64,000 bases of DNA from Opeltia flavorubescens. Lineage: Eukaryota; Ascomycota; Lecanoromycetes; Teloschistales; Teloschistaceae. Location: positions 744,001 to 808,000 of the forward strand of contig KE546977.1 of NCBI GenBank assembly GCA_000442125.1, in the 5' to 3' direction. Of the stretch, positions 1-12,700 are shown piece after piece (position 1 is the first letter of the stretch; each line of letters begins with the position of its first letter). The position numbers and the translations under genes are program-made. A model generated the notes under the pieces. The model was not told the origin of the DNA. It did not search any database and saw only the letters and a program-made list of their open reading frames with translations.

Positions 1-1740
1 CCTTGGTATAAAAATAATACAAGTTTTAAAAATAATTAAAAATAAACGTAATAAAACTTTTTATTATATATATAACTATTTTAATTTTACTACTATTATA
101 TTCCTATAATTACTAGAACCGGATAAATTATTAAAACCGGACGAATTATTAAATAAAGAGTAAATTATATAGATAATATTTTATTTAATAAAAGTACGCG
201 GTAATATTTTATCTAATATAATATATAGTCGATATACGGGTAATACCTTATTTAATATAATATATAATCGATATACGGAAAATATTTAATAGAGTATATA
301 TTATTATATATCGCAGAAAAAATACCGAGGACGGTATTAAATTTTTTTTCTAGAAGATATTTATTATACTTCTATTTATATATTATTATTTATAAACTAT
401 ATATATATTATATTATATATAATAGCCTAATTTAATAATAATTAGCTTTATATATATATAAAAAATATAATATATAAATAAATTAATCAAGTTTAATATA
501 TATATATTATATATTATATAGTTTAATTAAAATATATAATATTTTATTAAACTATTTGGCCACCTATATATTATTACTATAATATATATTTTTTTTTATT
601 TTATAAAATAATATAAAATAGATTTAATAATAATAATAAAAATTATATTATTTTAAATTACTCGATTATAAAAAAAAATTTCTATATTAAAAATTAGTAT
701 ATACTCGAATTTTTTTCTATAAATATAATCGATAGAAATTATATAAACAATTATAAAAATCTATTTTTATTTTAAAAACTATTTAATATAATATTAGAAT
801 ATTTTAATTTAGAAAAAAATTATATTAAAAATTAAATTAATAATAAAATAGATTAAATTTTTTAAATATTTATATATAATATTTAAAATTTTATTTAAAA
901 AATTTAAAACTAAAATATAATTTAATTAAATATATTAATCGAATTTTAATATTATAATAATAATTTAATAATAAATATAAAATTTAAAATTTATTTAAAT
1001 AATTTAATATAATAAAAAAATTAATTTAATATATATATATATATATATATATTAATATTATATTTTATTTTTGTTAATTTTATATATTTTTATTTATTTT
1101 ATAATAAAAATAAAAAAAATATATATATAAAAAATATAAAATTATTTATTTATAAAATTAATAATTAAATAAATATAAATATTATAAAACGTTAAATATA
1201 ATTAAATAAATTTATTTAAAATTTTTTCTATAGATTTTAATAATTATTTAATTCGAATTATTTTATTAATATTTTATTTATATAATATAACCGCTATAAT
1301 TTATTATTATTATATTATTTTAATTAAAATTATTTTTAAAAAATATAATTAATTAAATTTATTTATTTTTTTATAATTTATAATTATTTTTATAAAAATT
1401 TTATAAATAAATTATATTTTATTTTTAATATATATTATTATTTTAATTTTTTTATAAAAAATTATTAAATTAATATTTTTAATAAATATTTACTATTTAT
1501 TTTTTTTATAAATATATTTTAATAATTCTATTAGTATATTTTTTAATTTAATTTTAAAATAATTTTATATATAATATTAAAGTCTTTAATTTCTATTTTA
1601 AAAGCTTTTTATTATAAAATAAATTTTTATAAATACTAATAATTATTAATTTTTAAAATTATTAAATATTATAATATTTTATTGTAATTTTTAATATTTA
1701 TTTAATTTTAAACTAGTATTTCTATTTAATAAGCAGCTAA
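1..1740. repeat. Extremely A+T-rich tract, probably RIP-degraded repeat DNA
   Basis: Almost every base is A or T, with long TA-rich runs and hardly any open frame. The edge near 1740 is abrupt, and from there the sequence has ordinary composition. In Pezizomycotina such AT-isochores usually derive from transposable elements mutated by RIP and kept as heterochromatin. No element family can be recognised any more, so it can only be called an old, thoroughly decayed tract. The left end lies outside the window. Confidence 0.75.
201..278. repeat. Two tandem copies of a 39-base unit inside the AT-rich tract
   Basis: Positions 201-239 and 240-278 align without gaps and share the ending cgatatacgg. 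They differ at four positions, all of them C/T or G/A transitions, which is what RIP-type or deamination damage would produce. A shorter direct repeat of accgga(t/c)aattatta type lies at about 118-153. Confidence 0.7.
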
Positions 1741-1941
1741 AAACAGTTTCTAGAAGCTCGATGGCGCTCAGAGCGCATTTTTTTCCCTTCTACTTTAGGT
1801 TGATTGCACTTTTACTGATGTAAACCAACGTGGTCGGAATCACCGTACGGCTATTTTATATTTTAGCTAGCAAAAACTGATCGCCTCTCAAGGTATTTTA
1901 GTCTACGTCGACGTCGAAGCCGTTTATATATCCTCACAATC

Positions 1942-4207
1942 TCATCGGACCTTTCCCTCTTTCTGGGAGAGCTTAGACTTTCCTGAGCTTGGAATACTAA
2001 AAGGTGCCTCGTTGATCCATCTTGCGATAATAAAGGCCCTTTCAGTACCGATGGAGCAATCTTTGCTGTCTTTCTGCACCCATGATTTCAAAACGCCTGT
2101 ACTGCGCTCTGCTATATCGTCTTTCAAGACTTCGGCTCTCCGTTCCCTCGAAGCAATCGCAGCCTGGAAGGTTGCTTCGTCGTGAACACGCTCATCCGCA
2201 ATACTTTCCATAATCGCTTCCCGCCTTCGATGCTCTCGAGATTGTGTCTGCCCCTGCTTCTTTGAGACATGTCCTGCCTCGTTCATGACTGAGACAGGAG
2301 TACACAAACTTTCCCAGGAAAGCGCCAAGCCAAGCCAGTTGTCCGTCCGCCGAATGACCTCTGTCCAGTCAGAGCGACTGGGAGACCTGGCAGCCAAAAA
2401 AATAGGATATCCATCACATACACGGGTAAGTCTAGCTACCATGTGAGCATGTCGGAGATGCTCTTTTTGGGGTGTCTGAACTATGCAGTGGCAGAGAAGA
2501 AGAGTATGCAAGGCCTCTATCAGAAGAGGGTGATAGGTAATTGCTTCGTCGTGTTCGAGTGCCAATGGAATATTGCCGTAGATACCAGAATGAGCTACCG
2601 ACTTCACTCTCGGACCTTTTGCTGCCGGATATTGCGGTAGCTCTGCCGGCGTCGATGCTGCGAATAGAACTGAAATTGGATACACTTTTCTAGGTGGGGA
2701 TGAGGGGGATGATTCAGTCGCTGTATAACCCTTTGGGGCCGTGGAATTTTCTAATCCAAATTGCACAAATCTGTCGTGGAGAGCGTCGTCGTCGGACATG
2801 GAATTTTGAGCTGTCCTGGGAGGGCTATCACACGTGTTTGTAGCGGACTGGCCTGGTCCGGATATCCCTACATGTAAATGATTGTCACATTGTGCAGCTG
2901 CACCACTGATGACACCTGGCGTGTAGTCAAAGAAAGCTAAGAAGCTAATGTAATCTCGAAGTGCTCTTTTCGCATACGATCTAGCAAGTTTCCTTGCCTC
3001 TGTGTCAAGTAAGCGGGTTGGTTCAAATTGCTGATCGATGTGCTCGGAGAAATCTAGGCTGACTGGATTGGGTCCAGTCCGCGAAGACTCTTGATTGTCA
3101 CATGCAGCAAGGTAGGATGTAGCGTTTTGACAAGCCAACGTGAAATATACGCCCGCCCTCTGAAATAGTAGTTGCGTAATCAGACTGCTTGGTTGACTAC
3201 CGTCGTCAAGTATCAATTCCGAACGCTGAGCCCGAGAGCCACCCGATCGTTCTTGGACGGCACTGAACGTATTCTCGCCCTCTACTTGAACCTGCCCTGC
3301 TTTATGTTGAGGTGCAGTGAATCGACTGAGGGCTAAAGCCTTAGTCAGGTCTGCAACGGCACCGGTCAGATCATTCTTGAAGATTTTAGTCACAGCTCTC
3401 GTTCGTAGAAGCGGGACATCCATTGGACGGTCCTGAATGACATTATTCAGAGGCTCTAGGCTAGTGGACTCATCAAGCATCCTTGACGGTATCTTTTCGT
3501 GGAAAAAATTTACGTATGTAGCGTCGGGATCGGTTGTATTTCTTTGGAGTACTAATTTTGCCACCTCTTCAAGCGACGAAGCGGATTGCATTGTCGCAAC
3601 GCTTGCTGCTATTTCATCCAGATGATAGGCACAAGAAAGCTTCTGGGTGGCCATTTCCCGCATCCTATGTTTTCGCTCCTTGCTTAATTTCGTGTGAGGA
3701 ATACCATATCCCCCTCCACCGAGGATGCCATTGCCTGAATGTGACGAGCTAAGTTGAAAAGCCATAGTGGTACCATTGGCTGCCCTCACAGTCAGGTCCG
3801 TTGCTTCGTCAACGGATCGCCGGATCTTGGCAATGTCGAAGAATACGGCGGGGTCAATGGGATGCGGTCTTGGGGAAGCGTAATTGTTATATGCGAGAGT
3901 CTCTAGAAGCTCAGGAGGTAATTGGAGCCAAGGGCCATGGAAAGAAGAGATGTAGCGCCAATGCCTATGAGGGAAATAGCCGCCACCAGACCGGTCAGAA
4001 ATGTACGAAGTAAAAGATTGAAACAGGATGTTTGTGAGAATTGCTGTACTTATTACGACATATTATTACCGAAGACGTAGATGGTGGTACCATAATCTTC
4101 ACTGGTTTGGCGACGCATTGTTGCGTTGAACGAGTCAAGTCATCGGGGGTGGTAGCTGCATCAGGACTATTCGCAGCTTTCGCGGCTGGTTTCGTTTTTT
4201 TCGTCAT
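1942..4207 (-). CDS. Conserved ascomycete protein of unknown function with a TPR-like segment
   Basis: Two exons, 4050-4207 and 1942-3964, give 726 residues. The exon 1 end (VIICRNK) joins in phase to HWRYISSFHGPWLQLPPELL in exon 2. The donor is GTACAG, the acceptor CATAG, and codon AA|G is split. The N-terminus is Lys/Ala/Thr-rich and probably disordered. The conserved block around WRYISSFHGPW is followed by a Gly-rich linker and a basic stretch (KLSKERKHRMRE). A helical region with an RTRAVTKIFKNDLTGAVADLTKAL segment resembles a TPR helix pair. From memory, this family is widespread in filamentous ascomycetes without an assigned function. The gene ends about 200 bases from the AT-rich block but looks intact. 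Confidence 0.8.
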
Positions 4208-4390
4208 TCGAGTTGGCGATAACGAATGTGCTTTTCAATTATGATATCAAAGTATGACGATAGGTGGAGACCAGCTTTGGAGTGTGCTTAATGATGAGTA
4301 ATTGCAACGACCGAAAGTTACTACTCTGGCTAAATCCATGTTAGTTGAACACAAAAATAGCCGCAATAGCCGATAGGCGCTAGACCCAGG

Positions 4391-4399
4391 TATATAAAT
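4391..4399 (+). promoter_or_regulatory. TATA-box-like element
   Basis: TATATAAAT lies 61 bases before the ATG at 4461. It is followed by an A-rich and then T-rich leader containing acatctacaca just before the ATG. The spacing fits a fungal core promoter. Confidence 0.35.
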
Positions 4400-4460
4400 C
4401 TGGAAAACAAACACAAGGTTTTTCTTGTTTTATCATCAGTAGTAAAACTACATCTACACA

Positions 4461-4694
4461 ATGGGGGCTCCGCTACGGCGGCTTGCTGAGGGTCACTCGG
4501 ATGAGCTTGCTTGGCCTTGTTCTCCTGTGGGCGACCTTCCGTTCCCGGCCCCCTTGATAGACCTTACCGGGCGTGGGTTCTTTCCTTATCAGTCGCGAAT
4601 TGACCCGATCATGGTGCGAGGCTGTGGAACCGATGCTACATATATCTTCTCACACACCAAAGGCGTCGTGTTGCATCTACATTTGAGGTTATGA
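4461..4694 (+). CDS. Possible small unknown protein (77 aa)
   Basis: The frame starts MGAPLRRLAEGHSDELAWP and has no intron, signal peptide or recognisable domain. The argument for it is the promoter-like lead: TATATAAAT and a leader ending in CACA before the ATG. Third positions also look richer in G and C than the surrounding non-coding DNA. It may equally be a chance frame in a 1.8-kb gap. Confidence 0.22.
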   Translation: MGAPLRRLAEGHSDELAWPCSPVGDLPFPAPLIDLTGRGFFPYQSRIDPIMVRGCGTDATYIFSHTKGVVLHLHLRL

Positions 4695-6002
4695 ATATAT
4701 GAAATGAAGATCCTCTAAAACCTTCTTGTGATTGAACGGCGTTGTCAATAATGTTGATAGTTTATACCAAGCTCTTGCAGGTGGCTCAACTCTACTAAGT
4801 AAACATCCAGTTGGACACCTGATGGATAATATAGATAGGTTGGCTATGGAGCGTTCTCGGGCACGACATTTCCCAACCCATATTCGTAGTTAATTTTGAC
4901 GTCTGGAATTTTCCGGTTGAACCTCTGATATAATGGGCAGGCCTTAATGGTTGCTTTCAAATCGTTGTAGTGAGAGTGCAGCTATAAATCCGCCTAATCC
5001 TGTACATCAAAAATACTATCGATTAAATGCGGACCCTTGGATCTTTAGCCTGTGAGTAGTCGGGAGGTTGTATGATAGAATATGCAAAATGGAATTACAG
5101 CTGGATCCTAGCCGACCCCGGAGATTACACAGCTAGACACATCATACAACACGCGCATCTCAATTCGTATCGTCTTCTGCGCTGGATGTCGGTGCTATTC
5201 TCAACTTTTGCACGCGCCGTTTCTCTCGTTCGCCCACTTTAACAAGCTGGATGGAAACAGAAAGCAATGTATTACCTGTAAAGTTTCGACAATGGCTCAT
5301 TCAAGTGACTCTATAGAAGATTGGTGCTGTATAGTGCGGACATTGATGCCATGAGATAGTGATCTGGAATAGAAGACGGTGATCGACTTTTGGGTTTTCA
5401 GGAAAGGCCAGGCAAGACGGAAGATGCCATCAATATGAATGTAAAGGGAACCAATGCGTTGCAGATGCCTTTTGCTCTGTCATAGGTCATCCACCGTTTG
5501 TCTGGTGGTCTAGGCAGTAGTCATTGCTGTTTTGATGAAACTGACAGCTTGCCACGTTATTTTCATCAGGACACGTTTCTTTATTGTTGCCTGCTGGATG
5601 TATGCACATAAAGAAACTTGAAAATGTAGGAAAAGCTAACGTGCAAAAGGCTTGTCTAGTCACGTGCTGCCAAGACTAAAAGTTCTTTGACTGTGGCCTT
5701 AATCCAAGTTATCCAACGGCTATTCACATCAACCTGCATTGTTGCTTCTGAGCATAAGTGCCCCTCTTGAGACCGAAGTTTCGTCTAAAGTACGTTTCCT
5801 GTCCTGTAGCCCATGTGTTTCTGATCATTACCCCACTTCGTGGTTCCTCTTAACATTGCGAGAGCTCCTGTTCGTTGCCTTGGTCCCGATGCTATCTCCC
5901 CACAAACCTGCCCAAAACAGTACTCTTGATACTCTTAGACAATGTACTTATCGATTCAGCAAGGCAAATTCTGATTAGCAGATAGAAAAGCGAATCCAAT
6001 AA

Positions 6003-6782
<780 letters not shown>

Positions 6783-7683
6783 CGCCCCCATGGGCAGGGT
6801 TGGTCTTGGGCTGTGTCTCTGCAACTTTCCTCCGCTCCCATCCTTTTGGCAGATAGCTGACTCTTCCGGCATTGCACGCTGTTTGCGATTGATTGAGCAT
6901 CAGGCGTAGCAAGGTCGGTGCATCCTCGAAGGGGGTCCCTCGATGTTCGGCCTGCGGTAGGTTAGCATTCTCGTGTGCGCATGCTATCCTCTTATGATGC
7001 AGTATGATAGGTGTTTTAGCAACTTTAGAACCTTGTCTTCTCAGCCCTCTGTTATCATAGTAGTGGTCGCCATGGATTCCGTAACTGATACATTGGTCGT
7101 ATAAAGCACTGATGCATCAATAACTTTACAAAGGCTCGAAACCATTGTAATCTATAATTTAGGTCGAGTTTGCTCGGTCTCGCCCACAATCAGTTGGAAT
7201 TAATATACGATAGCTTGTTATGGAGGTGGGAACACACTTCAAATAGTTGCTGAGAGCTGCAGAAACGCAGGTGATGGATCGGTTGAAGACTTCGCAACGG
7301 AGACCTTGAAAAGATTTGTTCATCCATCTGAAGTATGCCATGACTTACACCTTGAAATTCAATTTGGAAGGTAGCGAGTTTGAAGCGATAGAGATAACGA
7401 ATGTGGAGTTTGACGACTGGTAGAGATCATCAACAAATTAAATTGATTATTTGCCATATTGTGGCAAAAGCAGGTAATAAAACTACAGTTCCTTAATACA
7501 CGGACCACTTGATGAATGATGCGCTTGAATCCGCATTACCTTGCCTTTTAGCTTATATCCTTCGAGATTTCATGTACCTACATATCCTAAGTTGTAGTGG
7601 TTTATGGATCTCCGCCTAAAGTAGATCCTCGACCACAATGACATTTAGGCGAGGCCGATGAAAGTTGCTGATACGTAATCAAA
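6783..7683. other. Gap between convergent Arf1 and SOD-like genes
   Basis: It contains the 3' ends of both flanking genes. I see no further coding sequence or structured RNA. Confidence 0.5.
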
Positions 7684-8555
7684 TCATAACAAGAAAGCCG
7701 CGAGACCAGCAACAATGGCGCCGGCGCTGACAATAATTCCTGCTGCCCCACCAGTGAACGGCGAAGGGACCGGGTTAGATCCAGCCACGGTTCCGTTACC
7801 ACTGGGCGTAGTGCCATTAGAGGCGGTGCTGTTGCCACTGGTGAGGGTGAAGTTGGCACAGGTTAAACGGGTTGTATTGCTTGTGTGAATGACGATTGAG
7901 CGATTGCCGAAGAAACTTGCCGGTCCTTGGACGGTAGAGAGATACAAATCAAGGAATCTACGGGAACTAGTCAACCGAATGGCCCGGACTCTATATACTG
8001 ATAGGGATACAGTAGAAAACTTACGAGATCTGGAAGGGGTTTGTGGTGATGTTACCATGCTTGCCAGCCAGGTCTCCTGACTGGCAGGTCTGGGGTTGAG
8101 TCGGATCGCATGGAGGTACCTCGCCACGAATGTATGGATCCTGATGGGCTAATGTTGCGGTACAGTTGCCATTCGCTGGGACAGGTTGATCATGGATATG
8201 ATATACTAACGTGCAAGTGTTAACTATCTTGATCATCATCGAACAAGGATGCCCAATCCGCGCAGGACAACTTACAGAAAGGACCGAGAGATGGGTCCGG
8301 TAGGCCGGAAAGATTGATAACGAAGTTCACGCCAGTACCATTAGCATTAGTTGTACCAGCGACGGAGCCACGGACATCCGTGGTAGGACTGTCGGGCAGT
8401 GTAGCGGTATAGGTAACGCCAACAGGGTTTCCTTGAACGATGGCAGCGTCTCCAAGTTTGCCAGTAGTTCCAGGTACGATGTATCCATCAATGGGCCCAG
8501 CAGCGTTAACGATAGCAAGGCTGGTCAAAGCGGTAGCGAGGACGACTGAATACAT
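7684..8555 (-). CDS. GPI-anchored cell-surface Cu/Zn superoxide dismutase-like protein
   Basis: Three exons (8276-8555, 8025-8205, 7684-7957) give 244 residues. It starts with a signal peptide (MYSVVLATALTSLAIVNA). The SOD-like core includes FLYHIHDQPVP, where exons 1 and 2 join, then HQDPYIRGE, GDLAGKHGN and FFGNRSIVIH. A Ser/Thr/Asn/Gly-rich stalk follows, and the end is hydrophobic (GIIVSAGAIVAGLAAFLL), as for a GPI anchor. Such wall-bound SOD-like proteins are thought to handle superoxide outside the cell. The His-x-His pair and a later His are visible, but full metal sites need alignment. Exon 3 could start nine bases earlier at another AG. The start is the ATG at 8555. Confidence 0.88.
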
Positions 8556-9763
8556 GATCGACAATTTTCGAGGTTGTAACGACAGGAAGTCGGGGTGGCT
8601 AACAGAGAGTCAGTCTGCTTGCGCCCACAAGCAATAAGAGACCGAAGGACGGGAGTAGTGGACAAGATCAGAGTTGTGTGAAGACAACTCACCAATGAAA
8701 GATTCGGAGGTGAAGTAATGAAGTACAGCTATTATACGATGGATCAAAAGCTTGCTGAGGTTGTTGTCGAATGAAAGATTTCTGAATGGGAAACGTTTGG
8801 ATTTATGAGCAATTCTAGCGCCAGCAGCCAAACCAAACAGTGCCACAGCCAATCTCATAGCTCACTCGTTTCAGATTCACCCGATGTGATGACTTCACTA
8901 CTAGTTAGCTGCCATGGGTAATACTACGTTATTCATTCATCTGCACGTCATCAGATTTTAACCTTCATATCATGACTTGTAATCATTGCGAAACTCATTT
9001 CTGATCTACTGGCATCGAACAATGATGTTGCCATCCCGAAATACCTTTCAAAACATGGAGGGTCTGGCAACTGTTGTCGGGATGCAGCAGGAGGAGCTAA
9101 AAGCTGCAGGATTCATGACGACAACCGAGTGAAGGAGCCGCCCATCTCATCTCAACCTCAGAATGAACCCCTGGATCGCTTGACCAATCAGAACAAGACA
9201 TCGGACGCCTTTGCACTTGCAGACAAGGGTAAGCAAAATAATTTGTTACTTCTACTTTACTTACTTGCCTTACGTAGCCTAGACGAAAAGCTTGGCTCGC
9301 GTCGCGTAAAATCCTGGTTTCCCCTTCCGGGCTTGGGTCTCTTCCCTCGCTGTTTTATTGAGGAATGTCTAAGACGACTTCGTGACCAAGATACCATATT
9401 TGATACAGGTAATGATGGGGTTGTGCGCCATTTGTCGAGAGACATAAATTGTGATCTTGTGTTTGGGTATATGGTAGGCAAAGATCTTCTACCTGATGAC
9501 CCGACTGCCAGGCCTTTTACCCCTTTCAACTCATCGAAACAAAATACAAACATTTAGCTATATTGGACCAGGAAAGAAGATGCACTGTTGTTAGGTCGAA
9601 CCAATATATAGACAAATGCAGTCACTCAAGGGTATATCCACCAATACTCGATTGCCCCATTCAACCGTGTATCTAAAGTGGTATACTGTACCTCTAAATG
9701 CCAATGATGATATTCTGCTTTCTTTGCATCCCTTATAGAGAGAAGTCTGTCGGTGGCTATGAA
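8556..9763. other. Upstream region of the SOD-like gene, with an unclear frame
   Basis: A plus-strand stretch at about 9120-9557 is open but lacks a good ATG. It contains a canonical-looking intron (gtaagc to an AG near 9280), so it may be part of an unrecognised gene. An antisense frame overlaps it. A minus-strand frame beginning MRLAVALFGLAAGA at 8858 looks like a signal peptide but leads into unconvincing sequence. Confidence 0.3.
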
Positions 9764-12700
9764 TTACAAATGCTCCGGGAAAGCAGCGATTGCATGGCCA
9801 AAAATTTCATCATCCTCTTCCTTATCTCGACTCCTATATTTCACTCTCATAGCATTCTGGATTTGTGCTGCGTCCGTGCTCATGGCGTCTGCATCGTAAT
9901 TGATCGTTCGCATCAGGGACGGTGTTTCTGGTGGGCTGTCCTCGTACGGCTCATCATGCTCCGGATGAGTGTTGCTAAGTGTCCTGCTCTCCCGTCTATC
10001 TCCTGATGATACCATCGCTGCTCGCCTTATACCTGCACTTATTCGAGGACCTCCTTGCGTCTTACTGAGTGGTGGAGTCAGTAGACCTGACGAGAGGCTC
10101 CGTGTCGACGCAGAAGACCGTGATGGCGTGCGGTTCATCGCTGCACCAGCGTCGCCAGAGACTGGCGCTTTGAGTCCTTTCCGCCAATTGCCCCACGCCG
10201 CTGCAGCTGCTAACGGAAAGGAACGAGGTGAAGACGTAAAACTAGCAATGCTGGCAAAAGGAGTGTTTGACTGCCCTCCAAACTGCACTCGCTCCTTATC
10301 TTGCTGCTCCATCTCAAGGTTAGCTTTGAGACGAATCGCTGCACTTTCGACAGACTCGCGATCGTACGAGGGCTTGGCTAGCGCAGCTATCAGGTCATGC
10401 AGATCACCTAGGCGAACGTCAAATAGTTCGCGAAGCCAGGCGATCTCGTTCTCTTGAGCCTTTAATTTGTCGGGCGCATCCACTCCAAGCGCGGAGAGCT
10501 TGTGCTCGAGTCGTTCGATCTTGGCTTCGCGGTCCTGCAGCTGTTCCTGTAGAACCAATATCGATTCCCGCAAAGCCTGGGGTGATATCTTTTCCGGAAT
10601 GGTGTTGGATGCAGAGGCATGAGGCTGGTGAGGGTGAGTGATTGTTGTTTGCTTCGATTGCGAGGCTTCGACTGCAGCTTGTGCTGCTGACTGAGCTATT
10701 CTCAACTTTTCTTCGAGATGATTAACTTTGTCCTCGTAGTGAAGCATCTTCTCGCCAGCCAAGGCCAAGCGAGCACTGTATTCGTTTTCGCTCATTTGTC
10801 TTTCTCGAATGGCAGTCTGTAGAACCTGCTTGTGTTGCTCTGCTTGATCTCTCATAACTTGATCATGAAAATTCTGGTGGTCACGGAGAGCAGATGCCTT
10901 AGAAGTAACAGCTTCCTGTAGCAACTGCTCATATCTCGTGCGTTCTGTGCATGCTGCTTGACTTGTTTCACCAAGCTGCGCATCAAACTTCGCAGTAACG
11001 TTGCCCAGACTAGTGCATAGATCGTTCAGCTTGTCCTCCGCTGATTTCCTGTCGTGATCTATAGACTTAAGCATTCGGTCCTGTTCTGCTCTCATAGCCT
11101 GGCTTTGGATATGAATTTCACGCTCGTAATCCATGATGATTTGCTGACGTGCTTCTTTATCGAGACGCGAGGTTTTGCATAAAGCTGCTATCTCGATCTC
11201 CATCTTCTTACATCTCTTGTTCTCACGTTCGTGATTAGAGGCAAGTACTTCGTATCTGTTCTCATGCTCCTCTTCCTTACGACGCCATGACGATTGGTCT
11301 TGTGCGATGTTCTGAGACGCCAAAATCATTTCGTCTTGAAGCTGATCGAATTTGGTCCTTAACGCCTGACGCCCTCTAATCCCATCGTCCAGCTCATCTT
11401 TTAGTGCGTCCACTGTCCTTCGGAGGTTGCTATTCTCAGCCCTTACACTATCGATGTCATCGCGCCATTGGGCGCTTGACAGTCGATACTCCTCCAGAGT
11501 TCCTTCCAGCGCTGCGTTTTTTTCAGCTAGATCGCCTGCAGCTTTCTGAAGACTCTCTTGTGTCCCTTCGAGCAATGCATTGCGGCGGAGCACCTCATGT
11601 CGCTCCTCATGGAATGCAGAAAGGCTTCGCTCCGTCTCCTCCGCAGACTCCCGCTGTTCAGCAGCATCCTGCAAAGATAGCCGCAGAAGTCTTTGGGCAT
11701 CAGCGAGAGCATCTTCGGTTGCCCTACGGGCCTTCAACTCGTCTTCTGCGCGGCCCTCTGCGATTTTGAGCATGCTCTCTAGACCACTTATCTGGAGCTG
11801 ATTCTTCTCCACGGTAGCCGATTGGTGGCTGGAGGCAATCGGGCCAGACCTCCCTCGCATCTGTTTCCCAACGACTTCTTCAACAACTGTCTTGACATCG
11901 GTGAATGATGGTCGGTTTTCTTGGAACAAAGCCTTTAATCCCTTAATTTCATTGGTAATGCTCGTCAATTCGTGTGCTGGAACACGATCTTGCTGAATCG
12001 TAGCAATCTGAGCGGCCAACGTCTTGAACCTATCTGTACTGCGATGTTTCATAGGCGACTTTGTCCTTGATTGCTCGCTTCGGACATCGTCTTCGTCATC
12101 AGCATCGCTAATATCTGCCTTGCTCCCTTTTTTCTCTGAATCGGAGCGCGCAGATGACTGGTTTACTAAACTGACTAAAGAAATTTGAATATCGGCCAGG
12201 GTTCGCTCTAGTGGCGCCAAACGCACTTGTAGGGTACTACTTACGAGCCCGTTGATCCGGGCATCAGGGGAGAATCGTCTCTTATGAATATGAGCTTCAT
12301 CACTTGACGAAAAAGCGCTTTCCCGTTCACTGATAGCAGCGTATTCAGCACTGTCTGTGCTTTGCAATGATTGTGAATCGCCTCTAGAGGCACAGGGCAG
12401 CTTATACGAAGGGCTGAAACGAGCGTTTTCGGCAATCATCCTCGTGATCGAGGAGTCAGCACTCTCGGACTCTGTTCGCGGCAAGTGTCGGTGAGAAGGG
12501 TAGGGAGGTGACACGCTACTAGCAGATTCTGGACCTTGTGCATTATCTTGGAAGTGAGATCGAACAACATCCTTCGAACTTGGATGAGCGTCATAATGAT
12601 TGGAAGCGCTAATACTATCTGTGTTCTGCCTTGGGTGTGGTTGCTTGTCATCCTTAATCCTGACTTTGGATTTCTCGCTTTCTTGTTGCCCTAAGACAAC

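Noticed and set aside
3965-4062. In-frame reading upstream of the TPR-like exon 2 giving YISDRSGGGYFPH
   Set aside because: The segment is open but has no start. Splicing from the upstream exon (VIICRNK to HWRYISSF) uses good sites and gives a consistent phase, so this stretch is intron.
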